Assembly (NCBI GenBank): GCA_946183175.1
Contig: CAMHBH010000036.1
Location: forward strand, 1 to 17,032
Direction of reading: 5' to 3'
Source of the DNA: an uncultured Oscillibacter sp.
GTDB taxonomy: Bacteria > Bacillota > Clostridia > Oscillospirales > Oscillospiraceae
Length of the DNA stretch: 17,032 bases
Every line of letters begins with the position of its first letter. Within the stretch, counting starts at the first letter, position 1. This document shows, in pieces, positions 14,743 to 17,032 of the stretch. A program made the position numbers and the translations under genes. The notes beneath the pieces are model-generated. The model did not search any database. It saw only the letters and a list, made by a program, of their open reading frames with translations, and was not told where the DNA came from.

Positions 14743-15735
14743 TTACTTTGTGGGAACGTCGAAGCCCTTCTCGGCGAAGTAGCGCGCCGCGCCGGGGTGG
14801 TACGGCACGGAAGTCACGGACGCCGCGAAGTCGAGGTTGAGTTCGGCCCCCTTGGCGTGGGACGAGGCCACGGCGTCGAGGTGCTCAAAGACGCCGGAAG
14901 CAAAATTGTACACGTCATCCTCGGAGGCGTCGTCGCGGGCGATAACCACCGCGCCCACGGCGACGGTCGTCACGTCGGCGGGGAGGTTGTACTTGTCCGC
15001 CGTGATAACGTCGCGGGTGTAGTAGGGCGAGGAGGAAATCAGGGCGTTGATGTGGTCGTCGTCGAGGCTGATAAGGTATACAGTCTTGGAGGCGGCAAGG
15101 GAGGTAATCGCGTTGGTAGGCGCGCCCGCGACGACGAACGCGGCGTCGATTTTGCCGTCCTGGAGGCTGTCGGCGCTTGTGCCGAAGGATTCGTAAACGG
15201 GGTTGATATCGTTCTCGGCGTCGATTCCGTAGGCGCTGAGGATGTCGACGGCGTTGAAGTAGGTGCCGGAGCCGGCGTCGCCGACGGAGACCGTCTTGCC
15301 CGCGAGGTCGGCGACGCTCGTCAGGTTGGGGTCGAGGGTGACAATCTGGACTTGTTCGGTATAGAGCGCGGCGACGGTCGAGAAGCCCGGTACCGGGCTG
15401 TTAAAGAGATTCGTCCCGGTGTAGGCGTAGGACATCACGTCGGACTGCACGAAACCGAGCTGTGCGTCGCCGTCGGAGAGGGCGAGGATATTGGCCTGTG
15501 AGCCGCCGGAGGTAATCGCCGTGACTTTCGTGCCGGTCGTGGCGCTGACCTGTCCGGCGAGGACGCTTCCGAGGGCGTAGTAGGTGCCCTGGTCGCCGCC
15601 CGTGGTGAATGTCAGACTTCCGCTGGGGGAGGGCGTACCGCCGCCGGAGGGGCCGGAGTTGTTAGAGCCGCCGCACCCGGCGAGCAGGCCCAGTAAAAGC
15701 AGGGCGGAGAGCAGAACGGAGAGCTTCTTTTTCAT
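14743..15735 (-). CDS. TAXI-family TRAP transporter solute-binding lipoprotein
   Basis: 330 residues from ATG 15735 (MKKKL...), the start that gives a proper signal peptide; in-frame starts at 15750 and 15789 are less likely. The lipobox LLAGC puts the lipidated cysteine at residue 21, followed by a Gly/Ser/Pro-rich linker to about residue 40. The mature domain opens with LTFTTGGDQGTYYALG (41-56), the TAXI hallmark, then ITSGGSQANI and LGFVQSDV, as expected for a periplasmic-type two-lobed binding protein tethered outside the membrane. It captures the ligand and delivers it to the fused permease encoded next. The ribosome binding site is modest (GAGG). The promoter at 15796 gives an mRNA that starts at a GGCGGG-CCCGCC hairpin (15771-15787). 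Confidence 0.96.
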   Translation of the reverse strand: MKKKLSVLLSALLLLGLLAGCGGSNNSGPSGGGTPSPSGSLTFTTGGDQGTYYALGSVLAGQVSATTGTKVTAITSGGSQANILALSDGDAQLGFVQSDVMSYAYTGTNLFNSPVPGFSTVAALYTEQVQIVTLDPNLTSVADLAGKTVSVGDAGSGTYFNAVDILSAYGIDAENDINPVYESFGTSADSLQDGKIDAAFVVAGAPTNAITSLAASKTVYLISLDDDHINALISSSPYYTRDVITADKYNLPADVTTVAVGAVVIARDDASEDDVYNFASGVFEHLDAVASSHAKGAELNLDFAASVTSVPYHPGAARYFAEKGFDVPTK

Positions 15736-15795
15736 ACGCTTCGACCTCATTTCATCAAATCTTTCAATCCGGCGGGAATACCCCGCCATTTTGTT

Positions 15796-15824
15796 ATGAT
15801 AGCACGTCCGGGCGGGGCTTGCAA
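15796..15824 (-). promoter_or_regulatory. Promoter of the TAXI/TRAP operon
   Basis: On the minus strand TTGCAA (15824-15819), 17 bp, TATCAT (15801-15796). The -35 box lies inside a perfect 10-bp palindrome GCTTGCAAGC (15817-15826). Confidence 0.7.
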
Positions 15825-15880
15825 GCGATTTTCTGAAAAATTCATCTTTTTGGCGGAAACGCCGAAAAGGTTTCGCGTAT

Positions 15881-15907
15881 TTGCAACTTATACCCGGTAT
15901 CTTGCAA
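15881..15907. repeat. TTGCAA repeats around a small palindrome upstream of the TAXI promoter
   Basis: TTGCAA (15881-15886), ATACC-C-GGTAT (15890-15900), TTGCAA (15902-15907). A third TTGCAA forms the -35 box of the TAXI promoter. It may be a regulator binding region or a relic of the end of the neighbouring gene's transcript. Confidence 0.4.
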
Positions 15908-15911
15908 AGTG

Positions 15912-17032
15912 TCAGTCCTCGTCCTTGGGCGCGTCCTCCATGCGGTACTCGAAATAATCGGGGGTCTCGAGGCGTTCGCGCTGTTCGTCGCGTGACATCA
16001 CGCTGTCGGGGTTGCGGTAGAGTATCGACGCCGTCTCGTTGTCGATATAGAGCGTGTCGCCCGTCGCGCCTTGCAGAATCAGCAGATGTTCGTTGATAGT
16101 CCAGAGGGTAACGGGGTTGACCTGTTCAAAGTAATCGTCGGCCTTGTCGTGGAAAGCGAGCAGCGCCCCGGTATCCTCGTCGGTATAGTAGAGCGTGGCG
16201 GAGTACTCCGGGGTCTGGATACTCTCCCCGGGCGGGAGGCTGTTCCCGTGGTAGCGGATATCGCGCAGGACGCCGCAACCCTCTTCCATGCGGACAGTCC
16301 GGAGGTCGTCGGCGTCGAAGTCCCAGCAGAGCGCGCCCGTGACGACAATCTGCTTTCCGGCGAAGGCGAATTTGCGCGTATCGCCGACGATGATACTGCC
16401 CTCGTAGAGCGGCGCGCCGCCGCCCTCGGGGAGTACGCGGTAGGTATAGCGGCCCTCCGGGAAGTCGCGGGTGTCGGACAGAACCGCGTCCCCGGTGCCC
16501 GTCTGGAAACGGGTCTCGGTGTCGTCGGGGGCCGTCAGGACGATTTCAAAGCGGCTGTCGGATTCGCCGACGAAGTTCTCCTCCGACTGCCAGAGCAGTT
16601 TCGCGTTTTCGATGGTCAGCGGGCCGCGCTGGAAAGTCGGCTGGAACATCAGCGTAGCCAACTGGTACGTGATACGGTGATTCGGCCCGGAGCCGTCCCA
16701 AAGGGAAATCCACAGCGGGGCCTCCCGCCCGAACGCGCCGCCCTTGGAGAGCATGTCGCCGAGCAGGAAGCGTGAGGCGGTGCCGTCGTCGGGTACGGGG
16801 GAAATGCCTAACATGAGCTGGGAGTTCCAGCCGGAAGGAAGGCGGAGCGTCAAAATCTCGTCGGGTTCAATATCGCGGTGCCAGACGGCCTCCGGGGACA
16901 GGAACGCGTTCCGGCCCCGGAACACGCAGTGCACGACGGGCACATCGATTTCTACGGGGTATTCGAGCCCCGGCATAGTCAGCGACACGCTGTCGACGCC
17001 CGGCGGGAGCGGGAGCGCGTACTGCCGCGTGC
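15912..17032 (-). CDS. Unrecognised, probably extracytoplasmic protein; 5' end outside window
   Basis: At least 373 residues, open to the right edge; a GTG at 16988 has no ribosome binding site, so the gene starts beyond the window. The sequence is rich in beta-strand patterns and acidic residues, with few lysines. Stretches include LPLPPGVDSVSLTMPGLEYP at the visible start, APLWISLWDGSGPNHRITY, the pair FEIVLTAPDDTETRF and YTYRVLPEGGG suggestive of an immunoglobulin-like or beta-sandwich unit, then LRDIRYHGNSLPPGESIQTP and a Tyr/Asp-rich region (YSATLYYTDEDTGALLAFHDKADDYFEQV). No membrane helix is visible in this part. A signal peptide or anchor, if any, must lie upstream. I do not recognise the family. 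It ends about 110 nt upstream of the TAXI promoter on the same strand, with no clear terminator between. Confidence 0.75.
   Translation of the reverse strand, partial: TRQYALPLPPGVDSVSLTMPGLEYPVEIDVPVVHCVFRGRNAFLSPEAVWHRDIEPDEILTLRLPSGWNSQLMLGISPVPDDGTASRFLLGDMLSKGGAFGREAPLWISLWDGSGPNHRITYQLATLMFQPTFQRGPLTIENAKLLWQSEENFVGESDSRFEIVLTAPDDTETRFQTGTGDAVLSDTRDFPEGRYTYRVLPEGGGAPLYEGSIIVGDTRKFAFAGKQIVVTGALCWDFDADDLRTVRMEEGCGVLRDIRYHGNSLPPGESIQTPEYSATLYYTDEDTGALLAFHDKADDYFEQVNPVTLWTINEHLLILQGATGDTLYIDNETASILYRNPDSVMSRDEQRERLETPDYFEYRMEDAPKDED

Overview
This window looks like a chromosomal segment of a GC-rich Bacillota (Firmicutes) bacterium, most likely of class Clostridia and perhaps an uncultured Oscillospirales member. 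The evidence is strong AGGAGG-type ribosome binding sites, SigA-like promoters (TTGACA, 17 bp, TATAAT-like), a BlaI/M56 pair, a lipoprotein TAXI/fused-TRAP transporter, a Gram-positive-length S12, and several small proteins that resemble Clostridia-specific families. The taxonomic placement is inference; no rRNA is present.

Layout, left to right. (1) 1-2332, minus strand: a BlaI-family repressor followed 2 nt later by an M56 (BlaR1-like) membrane metalloprotease whose C-terminal part is not a penicillin-binding domain and runs off the left edge. An operator-like palindrome overlaps the repressor's own -10 box. (2) 2482-4286, plus strand: a membrane-anchored protein of LolA-like appearance under its own promoter, then two small uncharacterised genes joined by an ATGA overlap and preceded by three tandem DnaA-box-like words. 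(3) 4384-6081, plus strand: a CstA carbon-starvation/peptide (or pyruvate) transporter. (4) 6141-6356, minus strand: a small antitoxin-like protein without a partner, divergent from enolase (6541-7845, plus), which ends in a classic terminator. (5) 8001-12571, minus strand: the str operon rpsL-rpsG-fusA-tuf, with a promoter in front of rpsL, a probable internal promoter in front of tuf and structured intercistronic RNA at several junctions. (6) 12667-15824, minus strand: a two-gene operon for a TAXI lipoprotein and a fused 4TM/12TM TRAP permease, closed by a strong terminator just upstream of the str promoter. (7) 15912-17032, minus strand: the C-terminal part of an unrecognised, probably extracytoplasmic protein.

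The gene content is mostly ordinary (translation, glycolysis, carbon uptake). The outstanding signal is at the nucleotide level: I find no GATC anywhere in 17,032 bases, although other tetranucleotides of the same composition (GTAC, TCGA, CATG, AGCT, ACGT) are common. In a genome of this composition about 59 would be expected by a simple estimate. Isoleucine codons show the effect directly: in enolase every Ile codon after a G is ATT, while ATC is preferred after other bases. This implies strong, lasting selection against GATC, and the cause (a GATC-specific nuclease, methylation-dependent restriction, or use of GATC as a reserved signal) is not encoded in this window.

No tRNA, rRNA, CRISPR array, insertion sequence or prophage gene was seen, and no gene-free stretch exceeds about 230 bases.
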